A DNA stretch of 37,299 nt, taken from NCBI GenBank assembly GCA_035651955.1, contig DASRES010000012.1:1-37299 (forward strand). The letters run 5' to 3'. Numbering within the stretch: position 1 is the first letter of the stretch; the number at the start of each line of letters is the position of its first letter. Shown in pieces: positions 24,274-32,770 of this stretch. The position numbers and the translations under genes are program-made. The notes beneath the pieces are model-generated. The model had not been told where the DNA came from and searched no databases. It saw only the letters and a list, made by a program, of their open reading frames with translations. The DNA comes from Acidimicrobiia bacterium (GTDB taxonomy: Bacteria > Actinomycetota > Acidimicrobiia > IMCC26256 > JAMXLJ01).

Positions 24274-26793
24274 TCACAGGAGTCCTCGTGCTCGCGCGCG
24301 CTCGACCGCCTGCTCGCGTGACGCGACGCCCAGCTTGCGGTAGATGGACCGCAGGTGCGTCTTGAGCGTGTTCGACGAGATGAACAGCTCCCTTGCGATC
24401 CCGGAGTTGCTCGCGGGTGTGCCGAGCTGCCGCAGCACGGCGAGCTCGCGCTCACTCAGCGCATCATGGGCCGGCGCATCGCCGGCCCGCGCGGGCACGG
24501 GCGCGTCCTCCTCCGCGAACACGAGGGCGAACCCCTCGGGCTGCGCGAGCGTCGCCGCCGACGTCCGGTGCCGTTCGGCTGCCACCGCGTTGGACGAGGC
24601 ACGTGCGAGCAGCAGCTGCCGCACGATGCGATCGCGGACGGTCGAGACACGCAGCTCCCCGAGACGAGCACGCGCCACGGACGGTCGTCGCTCGAGATCG
24701 AGGCGGATCTCGAGGAACGTCCGCTCCACACCGAGCGGTAGCTGGGCCGTCAGGGCGCTGGCGCGCGAGAGGTCGCCACGCCGGATGCACACGAGCGCTT
24801 CGAGTGCATCCACCCGACCCGGCAGCACGTCACCACCGGATCGCAGGGCCCGGTGTCGCGCTCGCGCCACGCCGGCCGTCGCTCCGACGACGTCATCTCG
24901 GGCGAGCGCGAGCCGCGCGAGCGAGAGCGCTCCGAGCGTCGCGTGGACGATGGAGTCGAAGTCGTCGGCCAACGGTTCGAGCTCGGCCAGGTCGGCCTGA
25001 GCGGCGCCGGGCTGGTCGCGTTCGATGAACACAGTCGCGCGAGCCAGGAGGGCGTCGAGCGCGCCGAAATCAGGGGTGCCCGGTCGTGCGCGCCTGAGGG
25101 CGAGCGTTGCGAGCGCCAAACCTTCGCCCAGCTTTCCCTCCGCGACGGCAATCGTCGCTTGCACCGCCGGTACAACGACGAGCGCGAGAGGCGCGGAGAT
25201 CCTTGAACCCGAAGCGAGGGGTTCGACCAGCGCCCGGGCCGCGGTGACGTCGCCGAGAAGGAGATGGGCTCGCGCCATGATGACGGGAAGCCGTTCGAAC
25301 GCCGGATCTGTCGTTGCGGCGTCGCCGACGGGCCCGAGCTCGGCCACCTTGTCGAGCGCGCGACGAGCATCGCCCCGCAACGCGTAGAGCTGTCCGCGCA
25401 GCGCGACGAGCCGCTGGGCGAATCCCGGCGGCAGGTCGGAGCGAGAACGGCTCGCCTCCTCGGCGCGGGTCAGCCACACCTCGCCCTCGACATAGCTCTG
25501 GCGCAACCCGAGCGCCAGCGCGAACCGCGCCATGCGTTCCGGGTCACCGGCGACATCGTCGAGCGGAACGAGACCGAGCCAGTCCTGGTGCCGGCGGCTC
25601 AACCCCGCGCGGGGCGTCGAACGCACCGCGAGCTCGAACGCCTCGTCGTTCTCGCCCGCCGCGAGCAGGTGGCCGACAGCCAGCCGGATGTCACCGGCTG
25701 CCGCGAACCATCGCGCCGCGACGGCGTGGAGCCGCCGAAGACGCGGCTCGTCACGGACAGCGAGCTCGTCGAGGAGCGCCTCGCGGAACAGGTGGTGATA
25801 GCGGAACCACTCGCGACGGTTGTCGAGCGCGACGACGAACAATCGCCGATCCTCGAGCGTCCGCAGCGTCGCCGTCGCGCCGTGACGACCCGTGAGAGCA
25901 TCGGCGAGCTCGGCATTCAGGATCTCGACGACGGACGTCGCGTAGAGGAAGTCGCGAAGCTCGCCTGGCTCGCGCCTGACGACCTCGTGGATGAGGAACC
26001 GGGCGGCTCGCGCGACGCCGACCTCGACGGCGAGCGCGGGGTCCGCGCCTGACCGCCGCTGGAGCGACAGCGCGGCGAGCTGCAGGCCCATCGGCCATCC
26101 CTCGGTCTGCGCGGTCAGCGCCGCAACCGTCTCGTCGGTCGGCGCGATCCCGTCGAAGGTCGTGAGGAACGCCGCCGCCTCCTCTGCGCTGAACGCGAGA
26201 TCCCGCTCGGAGACCTCGCGCGTGAGGCCGCGCGCGCGCCAACGCGCGGTCGGCAAGCGTGGCCGCTCGCGACCGGCGAGGACGACCGAGAGCTGCGGCG
26301 GCGCGTGCTCGACGAGATAAGCGAGACGTTCGAGAACGTGCGCGTCATCGAGGACGTGAACGTCGTCGATGACGAGCGTCACGTCGATGTCCAGCCGCGC
26401 GAGGTCGTTGACCAGCGCGCCCACGAAGCCATCGGTGCCCCCTTCGGACTCGAACAGTGTCCGCGCCGCGCCCGATGCGACGGTCGGCGCCACCGTGCTC
26501 GTCGCGTACAGGACCTGCGACCAGAACCGGGTCGGTTCGTCGTCGCTGCGATCGAGCGTGAGCCAGGCGACGCGCGAGCGGGTCCTCGTGACCCGGTCGT
26601 GGACTGCGGACGTCTTGCCCCATCCCGCGTTCGCGACGACAAGCGTCACGCACCGCCCCGGTGGCGCCAGCAGTGGGTCGAGGCGCGGGCGTGCGACGAC
26701 CCGATCGCGAGGTGGAGGGACGGCGACCTTGCTCGCGACGACCGGCGGACGCAGTACGGGTCCGGGATGCTCGTCGCGCCCGGTGTCGTTCAC
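24274..26793 (-). CDS. Large LuxR-family regulator (MalT-like STAND ATPase), channel-linked
   Basis: From GTG 26793 (GGAGG nine bases upstream) the protein has 839 residues. The N-terminal NTPase carries a Walker A motif ANAGWGKTS (54-62) and Walker B VTLVIDDVHVLDD. A middle winged-helix/arm region (TEGWPMGLQLAALSLQ, WFRYHHLFREALL) is standard for MalT-type proteins, followed by a long TPR-like helical sensor. The last 65 residues are a LuxR helix-turn-helix (LSERELAVLRQLG, IARELFISSNTLKTHLRSIYRKLG). Such proteins assemble on a ligand and activate transcription. Its start overlaps the stop of the ion-channel gene (GTGA), so the two are co-translated. It is paralogous to the gene at 27894. Confidence 0.9.
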   Translation of the reverse strand: MNDTGRDEHPGPVLRPPVVASKVAVPPPRDRVVARPRLDPLLAPPGRCVTLVVANAGWGKTSAVHDRVTRTRSRVAWLTLDRSDDEPTRFWSQVLYATSTVAPTVASGAARTLFESEGGTDGFVGALVNDLARLDIDVTLVIDDVHVLDDAHVLERLAYLVEHAPPQLSVVLAGRERPRLPTARWRARGLTREVSERDLAFSAEEAAAFLTTFDGIAPTDETVAALTAQTEGWPMGLQLAALSLQRRSGADPALAVEVGVARAARFLIHEVVRREPGELRDFLYATSVVEILNAELADALTGRHGATATLRTLEDRRLFVVALDNRREWFRYHHLFREALLDELAVRDEPRLRRLHAVAARWFAAAGDIRLAVGHLLAAGENDEAFELAVRSTPRAGLSRRHQDWLGLVPLDDVAGDPERMARFALALGLRQSYVEGEVWLTRAEEASRSRSDLPPGFAQRLVALRGQLYALRGDARRALDKVAELGPVGDAATTDPAFERLPVIMARAHLLLGDVTAARALVEPLASGSRISAPLALVVVPAVQATIAVAEGKLGEGLALATLALRRARPGTPDFGALDALLARATVFIERDQPGAAQADLAELEPLADDFDSIVHATLGALSLARLALARDDVVGATAGVARARHRALRSGGDVLPGRVDALEALVCIRRGDLSRASALTAQLPLGVERTFLEIRLDLERRPSVARARLGELRVSTVRDRIVRQLLLARASSNAVAAERHRTSAATLAQPEGFALVFAEEDAPVPARAGDAPAHDALSERELAVLRQLGTPASNSGIARELFISSNTLKTHLRSIYRKLGVASREQAVERARARGLL

Positions 26794-27551
26794 GTCACCT
26801 GCCCTCCGTCGTGACCGGCCCGCTCGTCGTCCATCGCTCCGGGTGGGTTGCGTCGTCGCCGGCTCATCGCGCCGACGAGCAACGCGACGACCGTGACCAG
26901 ATAGATCTGGCCGAGCAACGCCTCGAGGACGGCCGCCGCCCGTCCGAACCCGCCAGCCGCCGTCAGATCGCCGTACCCGACCGTGGTGAGCGTGACGAAG
27001 CTGAAGTAGAGGTAATCGGAGATCGTCGCGTGCGCCTGCTGCGCGAAGAACGGGTGTGCGCCGAACGCGCCGATCGCGCCGTACCCGAACGCGAACGTCA
27101 TGCCTGCGAGCACGTAGACGCACAGCGCGCCGAGCACCGTCCTCACGTCGATCACCGGACGCGCCGCGACGCCGCGCACGATCACCACCGGTGCCACGAG
27201 GACGAGGACGAGGCTCACCAGATAGAAGGAGCCGCGCACGGCGCCACCGTCTTCGTTGGGCGCGATGACGATCGCGGCGAGCGTGCACAACGTGACGACC
27301 GCACCGGTGAGGCGGATCGTCGAGCGCCTCACGCGCGATGCGGCCATCGCGACGACGAGGGTGAGCCCCTGAAGCGAAACGGTTACGACGCGGGTCCACG
27401 CGTCGGTCGGTGACGCCACCTCGATCACGTACGTCACCACGAGGAGGAGCAGCACGATCCCGTAGCGATAACCCTGCCGTCGCTCCTCGCCTCGCGCCTC
27501 ACGCGACGCGTCCGGGCGCGCGCGCGAGCTGGCAGCGGTTACACCTGTCAT
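26790..27551 (-). CDS. Potassium-channel-like membrane protein (Ion_trans_2)
   Basis: The 253-residue protein has about six membrane segments: four N-terminal (for example GIVLLLLVVTYVIEVA and FYLVSLVLVLVAPVVIV), then a pore helix with the selectivity filter FVTLTTVGYGDLT flanked by VLGALCVYVLAGMTFAFGY and IYLVTVVALLVGAM. TVGYGD is the K+-selective signature. There is no S4-like arginine ladder and no cytosolic ligand domain, so gating is unknown. ATG 27551 begins the unit, with a regulon palindrome 88 bp upstream. Coupling of a channel to a giant LuxR regulator suggests the regulator reads ion or membrane state; this is inference. Confidence 0.88.
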   Translation of the reverse strand: MTGVTAASSRARPDASREARGEERRQGYRYGIVLLLLVVTYVIEVASPTDAWTRVVTVSLQGLTLVVAMAASRVRRSTIRLTGAVVTLCTLAAIVIAPNEDGGAVRGSFYLVSLVLVLVAPVVIVRGVAARPVIDVRTVLGALCVYVLAGMTFAFGYGAIGAFGAHPFFAQQAHATISDYLYFSFVTLTTVGYGDLTAAGGFGRAAAVLEALLGQIYLVTVVALLVGAMSRRRRNPPGAMDDERAGHDGGQVT

Positions 27552-27639
27552 CGGCGACCGACTGCCCGGTGCGCCATCCGCACTCCTGTTCCGCGGTCGC
27601 TCCCCGAGTCCAACGTCGCAACCAGAACGCGACGCGGCA

Positions 27640-27656
27640 TCATCCAGCCGGGGTGA
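27640..27656. promoter_or_regulatory. 17-bp palindrome (regulon site 5)
   Basis: TCATCC-AGCCG-GGGTGA lies 88 bp upstream of the channel gene start on the minus strand and 237 bp from the divergent LuxR gene, so it more probably serves the channel/LuxR operon. Confidence 0.6.
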
Positions 27657-27744
27657 ACCCCGACCAAGGGCCGCGCGGTGCGACGAGGTCGAGTGCGCCC
27701 GCCTTCACCGCCCGACGGTCTTCGACGACGGCCGGAGTGGCCCG

Positions 27745-27773
27745 TTGCCACACCACGACGATGCCGCTACCTT
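27745..27773 (+). promoter_or_regulatory. Candidate housekeeping promoter of the second LuxR gene
   Basis: TTGCCA (27745-27750) and TACCTT (27768-27773) with exactly 17 bp between them fit a sigma-70-type promoter. A transcript from about 27780 would have a leader of roughly 114 bases. Confidence 0.45.
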
Positions 27774-27893
27774 TCGCACGACACGGCCGCGCCCGTCGCA
27801 CGCCACGTCCACGAGGGCCCCGACCGCAGGAACTCATCGTGCGCTCCGGACCCTGGCGCACCACAGCAGCGTGGTCGTCGCGGGAGGAGCGCG

Positions 27894-30515
27894 ATGCACC
27901 CGACACGCAGCGTGGGCGACCCCGTGGAACGCGAGGGTGACGGGCATCGCAGAACCGGCCCGCACGCAGTCCTCGACGACTCGAGGCCCGCACCCGTCTC
28001 GACGAGGCTCGCGCCACCCCCGGGTCCCGAGCGGATCGTGGTCCGTCCGCGGGTCACCAAGTGCTTCTCGGGCGCGCTCGACGCCCGGTTGACGCTCGTC
28101 ACCGGCGCGCCCGGCATCGGCAAGACGGCAGCGGTGCGCGAATGGATCGAAGATATCGACGCTCGTGTTGCCTGGCTGACTGCCGGCACCGAGGACAACG
28201 ACCTACGCGACTTCCAGCGCGATGTCGCGGGTAGCGTCCAGCGCGTTGCTCCCGAGGTGCCCGCGCGCTTCGACGCCGTCTCCGAGATCGACTCCCCGCT
28301 GGTTCTCGTCATCGACGACTTCCAGGCCATCACGAGCACAGACGTCGTCGGCGCACTGCGTTTCCTGCTCGAGCACAAGACCCCTTCACTGCACGTCGTC
28401 GTCGCGAGCAGGTCCGACCCGCCGTTACCGCTGGCACGATGGCGCGCTCGCGGCGAGCTCCACGAGGTGCGCGAGGCGCAACTCCGCTTCCGACCCGACG
28501 AGGCGCGTGCGTACCTCGCGATGTTCGACGACCTCGCGATCGACGACGACGCGATCGCGACGCTCGTACAGCGGACCGAGGGATGGATCGCAGGATTGCA
28601 GCTCGCGGTGATCTCGCTGCGCACGAGCGACGACCCCGCGACGTTCATCGACCGCTTCGGCGGCACCGACCGCTTCATCGCCGACTTCCTCCTCGACGAC
28701 GTGCTCGAGCACCAGCCCGATGACATTCGCGACCTGCTGCTCGACATGTCCGTGCTGGACGAGTTCGACACCCGGCTGTGCGCGGCGCTGACCGGCCGCC
28801 ACGACGTCGAGCATCAGCTGCGCCGGGTCGAGGCCGCGAACCTCTTTCTCGTCAGGGTCGACGACGCGGGGACGACGATGCGCTACCACGCGCTCTTCCG
28901 CGACTTGTTGCGGTCCGAGCTCGACAGCCGATCACCACAACGTGCGCGGGACCTCCGCCGACGCGCCGCTGCGCTCGTCGCCCACCGGGGAGACCGTGTC
29001 GCGGCCATCGCGTTGCTCGTCGACGCGGGTGACGACGACGCGGCGTTCGAGCTGGCGATGCCACACGACGTCGAATTGGATCTCGACGCACGGGCCGAGA
29101 CCCGTGCCGGGCTGAACCTGCTGCGCGAGTCGTTCGTCGCGGCCGATCGCGATCGTGTCGTGCGGTTCGCCGACGCGCTCCTCAAGGCCGGCCGCATCGA
29201 GGAGGCGGCGGGCTGGTTGACCCGGGTCGGCGCCGCGTCGCGCAGCGGCGACGACGAGCCCGCGGTGTCCGCCCGGCTGGACGCCGTGTGGAGCAGGCTG
29301 TACGCCGCGAGCGGTGAGGCGGATCTCGTCATCCGGCGGGCCGGCCGCGCGCTCATGACCGTGTCGCGCGACCGCTTGCCTCACGAGACCATGCTGCGCG
29401 GGCTCGAGGTCGACCTGGCCCGCGCGTGGTTGCTCGAGCGGAACACGCGGCAGGCGGAGCGGCGCCTTCGTCTGCTCGACGACCGGGCACTCGATCCGCT
29501 CATGAGCGAGGTCGCGGTCCCCTCGCTTCGAGCCCGGATCGCGGCGGCCGAAGGCCGCCTCCGCGACGCCGACACAACCGCACGCCGCGCGCTCCGGTTC
29601 GCGACGACACTCGGCGCCACCCGTCACCCCGCTGCGCTCGATGCCCTCCTCGCCGTCGGACAGGTCCGCTACGAGCGCAACGACATCGCCGACGCGAAGC
29701 GAGCGGTCGAAGCGACGACCGATCTTGCATCCGAGCTGTCGGCGCAGCCCTACCTCGCGCTGGCCCGTCTCGCGGAAATCCGGCTCGTGGGAGCCGAGCA
29801 CGGTGCCGCCGCGGCGCTGCACCACCTCACCGCCGTGTCCGGCTCGTTCAGTTCCGTGCTCCCCCGTTGCATCACGGATGCCATCGCTCTGATCGAGGCA
29901 CACCTGTCGCTCGTCGCGGGCGACGCGGAGCGCGCGGCACGCCTCGTCGCGACGGTGCCGGCCTCGTTCGAGCGGGTCCTGCTCGCCGCGGAGATCGACA
30001 TCGCGAACGGCGAGAGCAAGGCCGCACGCCGGCGACTCGACGCACTCGAGCCGCTCACGCTCGTCCAGTCGGTCCGGGTGGAGCTCCTTCACGCCGCAGC
30101 GACGGACGACGCCGTCGAGCAGCGCCGACACGTCGCGACGGCCGCGACGCTGGCGGCGCCGGACCTCCTGCGCCGGAGGTTCGTGCAGAGCCATCCGAGC
30201 GTCGTGCGCGCGGCGCGCGCACTGGCCACGTCGGCGGACGCCGACCCTCTCACGCGCCAGTTCCTGGAGTCGGTCACGGGCCTGCCGGTCGTCACGCCGG
30301 CAGGCGCACTCGTGGACTCCCTGACCGAGCGCGAACGCTCGGTGCTGCGGTACCTGTCGACGACGCTCGACTACCGCGACATCGCGAGCGAGCTCTTCAT
30401 CTCGGCGAACACGCTGAAGACGCACGTGGCGAGCATCCACCGGAAGCTCGGCGCGTCGTCACGCGCGCAGGCCGTCCGCCAGGCCGAGCAGCTCGGCCTC
30501 CTCCACCACCACTGA
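27894..30515 (+). CDS. Large LuxR-family regulator (MalT-like STAND ATPase), stand-alone paralogue
   Basis: The 873-residue protein starts at ATG 27894 after a strong GGGAGGAG ribosome site. Walker A is GAPGIGKT (71-78) and Walker B VLVIDDFQAI. The arm region TEGWIAGLQLAVISLR and MRYHALFRDLLRSEL parallels the gene at 24274. A TPR-like helical middle follows, and the C-terminus is a LuxR helix-turn-helix (LTERERSVLRYLS, IASELFISANTLKTHVASIHRKLG). The two regulators share layout and near-identical recognition helices (ELFIS-S/A-NTLKTH), so they may bind related DNA. It is divergent from the channel/LuxR operon and appears monocistronic. The ligand is unknown. Confidence 0.9.
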   Translation: MHPTRSVGDPVEREGDGHRRTGPHAVLDDSRPAPVSTRLAPPPGPERIVVRPRVTKCFSGALDARLTLVTGAPGIGKTAAVREWIEDIDARVAWLTAGTEDNDLRDFQRDVAGSVQRVAPEVPARFDAVSEIDSPLVLVIDDFQAITSTDVVGALRFLLEHKTPSLHVVVASRSDPPLPLARWRARGELHEVREAQLRFRPDEARAYLAMFDDLAIDDDAIATLVQRTEGWIAGLQLAVISLRTSDDPATFIDRFGGTDRFIADFLLDDVLEHQPDDIRDLLLDMSVLDEFDTRLCAALTGRHDVEHQLRRVEAANLFLVRVDDAGTTMRYHALFRDLLRSELDSRSPQRARDLRRRAAALVAHRGDRVAAIALLVDAGDDDAAFELAMPHDVELDLDARAETRAGLNLLRESFVAADRDRVVRFADALLKAGRIEEAAGWLTRVGAASRSGDDEPAVSARLDAVWSRLYAASGEADLVIRRAGRALMTVSRDRLPHETMLRGLEVDLARAWLLERNTRQAERRLRLLDDRALDPLMSEVAVPSLRARIAAAEGRLRDADTTARRALRFATTLGATRHPAALDALLAVGQVRYERNDIADAKRAVEATTDLASELSAQPYLALARLAEIRLVGAEHGAAAALHHLTAVSGSFSSVLPRCITDAIALIEAHLSLVAGDAERAARLVATVPASFERVLLAAEIDIANGESKAARRRLDALEPLTLVQSVRVELLHAAATDDAVEQRRHVATAATLAAPDLLRRRFVQSHPSVVRAARALATSADADPLTRQFLESVTGLPVVTPAGALVDSLTERERSVLRYLSTTLDYRDIASELFISANTLKTHVASIHRKLGASSRAQAVRQAEQLGLLHHH

Positions 30516-30530
30516 CCGCTCAGACGCGTT

Positions 30531-30547
30531 TCATCCCTTCCGGGTGA
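30531..30547. promoter_or_regulatory. 17-bp palindrome (regulon site 6)
   Basis: TCATCC-CTTCC-GGGTGA lies 15 bp after the LuxR stop in a gap between convergent genes. It is the only copy with no protein gene starting 55-90 bp away. A hairpin follows at 30620. Confidence 0.55.
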
Positions 30548-30619
30548 GGCCACGGTGAGGTGTTCTCGCGATCCTGGTGGCGGCGCGCATCTCGAGCGGA
30601 CCTCTGCGTGCCGTGCGCC

Positions 30620-30657
30620 CGCCCCGGAGTGAGGGTCCCCCCACTCGCTCCGGGGCG
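30620..30657. terminator. Strong hairpin between convergent LuxR and ndh genes
   Basis: CGCCCCGGAGTGAG and CTCGCTCCGGGGCG pair over 14 bp on the plus-strand RNA (one G-U pair) around a 10-base loop. Only two T follow, so termination would be hairpin-driven. It probably separates the LuxR gene from the five-gene respiratory operon ending at 30674. Confidence 0.6.
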
Positions 30658-30673
30658 TTCGGCGCTCCGACCC

Positions 30674-31984
30674 TCAGCCGTGTGACTCTCCGACCGCCGC
30701 CGGCCAGTCCACGGCTGCCGCGTCGGGTCGGTCGATGATCGACGAGGCTCGGCTCTTGGACAGGTAGTCCCACGCCCAGGTCCGGACCGCGTCCACGCGT
30801 TGGCGGAACCCGTCGAGCAGGTACGCGTGGACACCGAGCCATGCCAGGTAAGCGAGGACGCCCTGGAGCTCGCGGCGGCGCGGGCCCATCTCGGCCACCG
30901 CCGCGTTCCGCCCGATCATCGCCATGATCCCCTTGTCGCGGTAGTGAAACGGCGCACGCGGCCGTCCCGCGATGTCCGCGACGATGTTGTCCGCCGCCCA
31001 GCGGCCGGCCTGGAGCGCGACCGACCCGAGTTGCGGGAACGGGGCGCCGTCGGGACCGGGCGTGTTGGCAAGGTCGCCGAGCGCGTAGACGCGCTCGCAG
31101 TGCGGAACGGTGAGATCCGGGTAGACGTCCACGCGGCGGCCGTGTCCCGGCTCGACGCCCGCGTGCGACGCGACGCTCTCGGCCTCGATGCCGCCGGCCC
31201 ACACGACCGCGCGCGTCGCGATCTCGCTGCCGTCGGAGAGCACCACGCCGTCCGGACGCACCTCGGTGACGCGCACACCGAGCAGCAGGTGGACGCGCTT
31301 CCTGCGGAGGACGTCCGCCGCGTAGGCGTGCACACGATCGGAGAACGGAGCGAGGACGACAGGCGCGGGATCGACGACGTAGATGCGCGCGACATCGACA
31401 GCGAGGTCGTGGAAGCGCTCGGGCATCACGTCGTTCACCAGGTCCGCGAGCGCGCCCGCCGTCTCGACGCCCGTCGCGCCGGCGCCGACGATCACGAAGT
31501 TCAGCGCACCGTGGTCGATCAGCTTCGGGTTCCGGTCGGCGTCCTCGAAGAGCTCGAAGATCCTCGACCGCAGACGCTGCGCGTCGCGGAGCGCGTACAG
31601 CGGGAACGTGTGCTCACGGGCACCGGGCGTCCCGAAGAAGTTCGGTTGCGCACCGGCCGCGAGCACGAGGTAGTCGCCCGCGAACCTCGTCCCGTCCGCG
31701 CACGTCACGGTCTTCGTGAACGGGTCGGCGGCGGTGACGGTCGCCATCTTCACCTCGACGTTCGGCTGCGTCCGGAACAAGTCGCGCAGCGGGCGCGCGA
31801 CGTCGAGCACGGTCGCCTGCGCGGTGGCGAGCTGGTAGAGCATGGGCTGGAACTGGGTGTAGTTGTGCTTGTCGACGAGCGTGACGTGGACACCGTGACG
31901 GGCGAGTCGCTTCGCGCACGTGGTGCCGGCGAAGCCCCCGCCGACGACGACGACCGAGGTGTCGGCGTAGCGGTTCGTGACCAT
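30674..31984 (-). CDS. ndh: Type II NADH dehydrogenase (NDH-2-like)
   Basis: The 436-residue flavoprotein has two dinucleotide folds: VVVVGGGFAGTTCAKRLARHG for FAD and FVIVGAGATGVETAGALADLV for NADH. VVWAGGIEA and YALGDLANTPG (second FAD contact), and PQLGSVALQAGRWAADNI complete the NDH-2 pattern. The C-terminus (about residues 370-436) has the amphipathic membrane-anchor region. NDH-2 passes electrons from NADH to quinone without pumping protons. It is the last gene of the GMC-cydA-cydB-SDR-ndh operon, two bases after the SDR stop, so it is likely made together with the bd oxidase that consumes the quinol. Confidence 0.9.
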   Translation of the reverse strand: MVTNRYADTSVVVVGGGFAGTTCAKRLARHGVHVTLVDKHNYTQFQPMLYQLATAQATVLDVARPLRDLFRTQPNVEVKMATVTAADPFTKTVTCADGTRFAGDYLVLAAGAQPNFFGTPGAREHTFPLYALRDAQRLRSRIFELFEDADRNPKLIDHGALNFVIVGAGATGVETAGALADLVNDVMPERFHDLAVDVARIYVVDPAPVVLAPFSDRVHAYAADVLRRKRVHLLLGVRVTEVRPDGVVLSDGSEIATRAVVWAGGIEAESVASHAGVEPGHGRRVDVYPDLTVPHCERVYALGDLANTPGPDGAPFPQLGSVALQAGRWAADNIVADIAGRPRAPFHYRDKGIMAMIGRNAAVAEMGPRRRELQGVLAYLAWLGVHAYLLDGFRQRVDAVRTWAWDYLSKSRASSIIDRPDAAAVDWPAAVGESHG

Positions 31985-31986
31985 CG

Positions 31987-32754
31987 CTACAGGCCCGGGC
32001 TGCTGTGCATGAGGCCGCCGTCGACGAACATCGTCGTGGCAGTGACATACGTGGCGGCATCACTGGCGAAGAACGCGACGACGCCCCCGATCTCCTCGGG
32101 TTCCGCCATCCGCCCGATTGGGATCGCCCGGTCCAGCGTCTTCATCTTCCCCGGGTCGTCCATCGTCGAGGCGTTGATCGGTGTCGCGACGGCTCCCGGG
32201 CCCACGCCGACGACCATGATGTTGTGCGGCGCGAGCTCCACGCCGGCGCTGCGCGTGAGCATCCGCATCCCGCCCTTCGACAGGCAGTACGGCGCGTTGC
32301 CGGGCATCGGCCAGTCCTCGTGCACCGACGTGACGTTGATGATCCGGCCGCCGCGACCCTGGGCGATCATCTGCTTCGCGGCGAGCTGCGTCCCGAAGAA
32401 CGCGCTCTTGAGGTTGATCGCGAGCACCTTGTCGTAGTCACGCTCGCTGGTGTCGAGCACCGAGGTGCGGGTCTCGACGCCGGCATTGTTCACCATGACG
32501 TCGACACGCCCGAACGCGTCGACAGCCGCGTCGACGAGGCGCTGGAGGTCGTCGATCTTGCTGACATCGGCCTCGACGCCGATCGCCTGATCGCCGAGCG
32601 CGCCGATCTGCTTCTCGAGATCGTCGGTCGCGCGCTCGTCGGCGACGTAGTCGATGACCACGTTCGCGCCCTGCTTGGCGAGCGCGAGGACCACCGCCTT
32701 GCCGATGCCGCTGTTTCCGCCGGTCACGATGCACGCTTTGCCGTGCAGGCTCAT
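31987..32754 (-). CDS. Short-chain dehydrogenase (glucose-1-dehydrogenase-like)
   Basis: The 255-residue classical SDR shows TGGNSGIGKAV (residues 11-21), VNNAGVETRTS, INVTSVHEDWPMPG, the YCLSK active site and PGAVATPIN, closest in pattern to glucose 1-dehydrogenase-type SDRs (the INVTSVHE motif is typical). Substrate is not certain; a sugar or polyol is plausible. It lies 16 bp after cydB and just before ndh, so the NADH it could make would feed the encoded NDH-2 and bd oxidase. Confidence 0.9.
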   Translation of the reverse strand: MSLHGKACIVTGGNSGIGKAVVLALAKQGANVVIDYVADERATDDLEKQIGALGDQAIGVEADVSKIDDLQRLVDAAVDAFGRVDVMVNNAGVETRTSVLDTSERDYDKVLAINLKSAFFGTQLAAKQMIAQGRGGRIINVTSVHEDWPMPGNAPYCLSKGGMRMLTRSAGVELAPHNIMVVGVGPGAVATPINASTMDDPGKMKTLDRAIPIGRMAEPEEIGGVVAFFASDAATYVTATTMFVDGGLMHSSPGL

Positions 32755-32770
32755 GGTCGCTCCTCAACGC

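Larger units (their letters stand above)
27552..27893. other. 342-bp divergent intergenic region
   Basis: No gene is supported here. It holds one regulon palindrome (27640-27656) nearer the channel gene, a candidate promoter facing the second LuxR gene (27745-27773), and about 120 bases of leader before ATG 27894. Nothing else recognisable was seen. Confidence 0.6.

Noticed and set aside
26794-27399. N-terminal extension of the channel-linked LuxR protein
   Set aside because: The extension overlaps the potassium-channel gene in another frame; the channel has clear membrane segments and a selectivity filter, and a GTG with a good ribosome site starts the regulator at 26793.
30555-30632. 26-codon ORF after the second LuxR gene
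   Set aside because: No ribosome site, Arg/Cys-rich random-looking product, and its stop lies inside the hairpin stem; a non-coding transcript is the better reading if anything is expressed.
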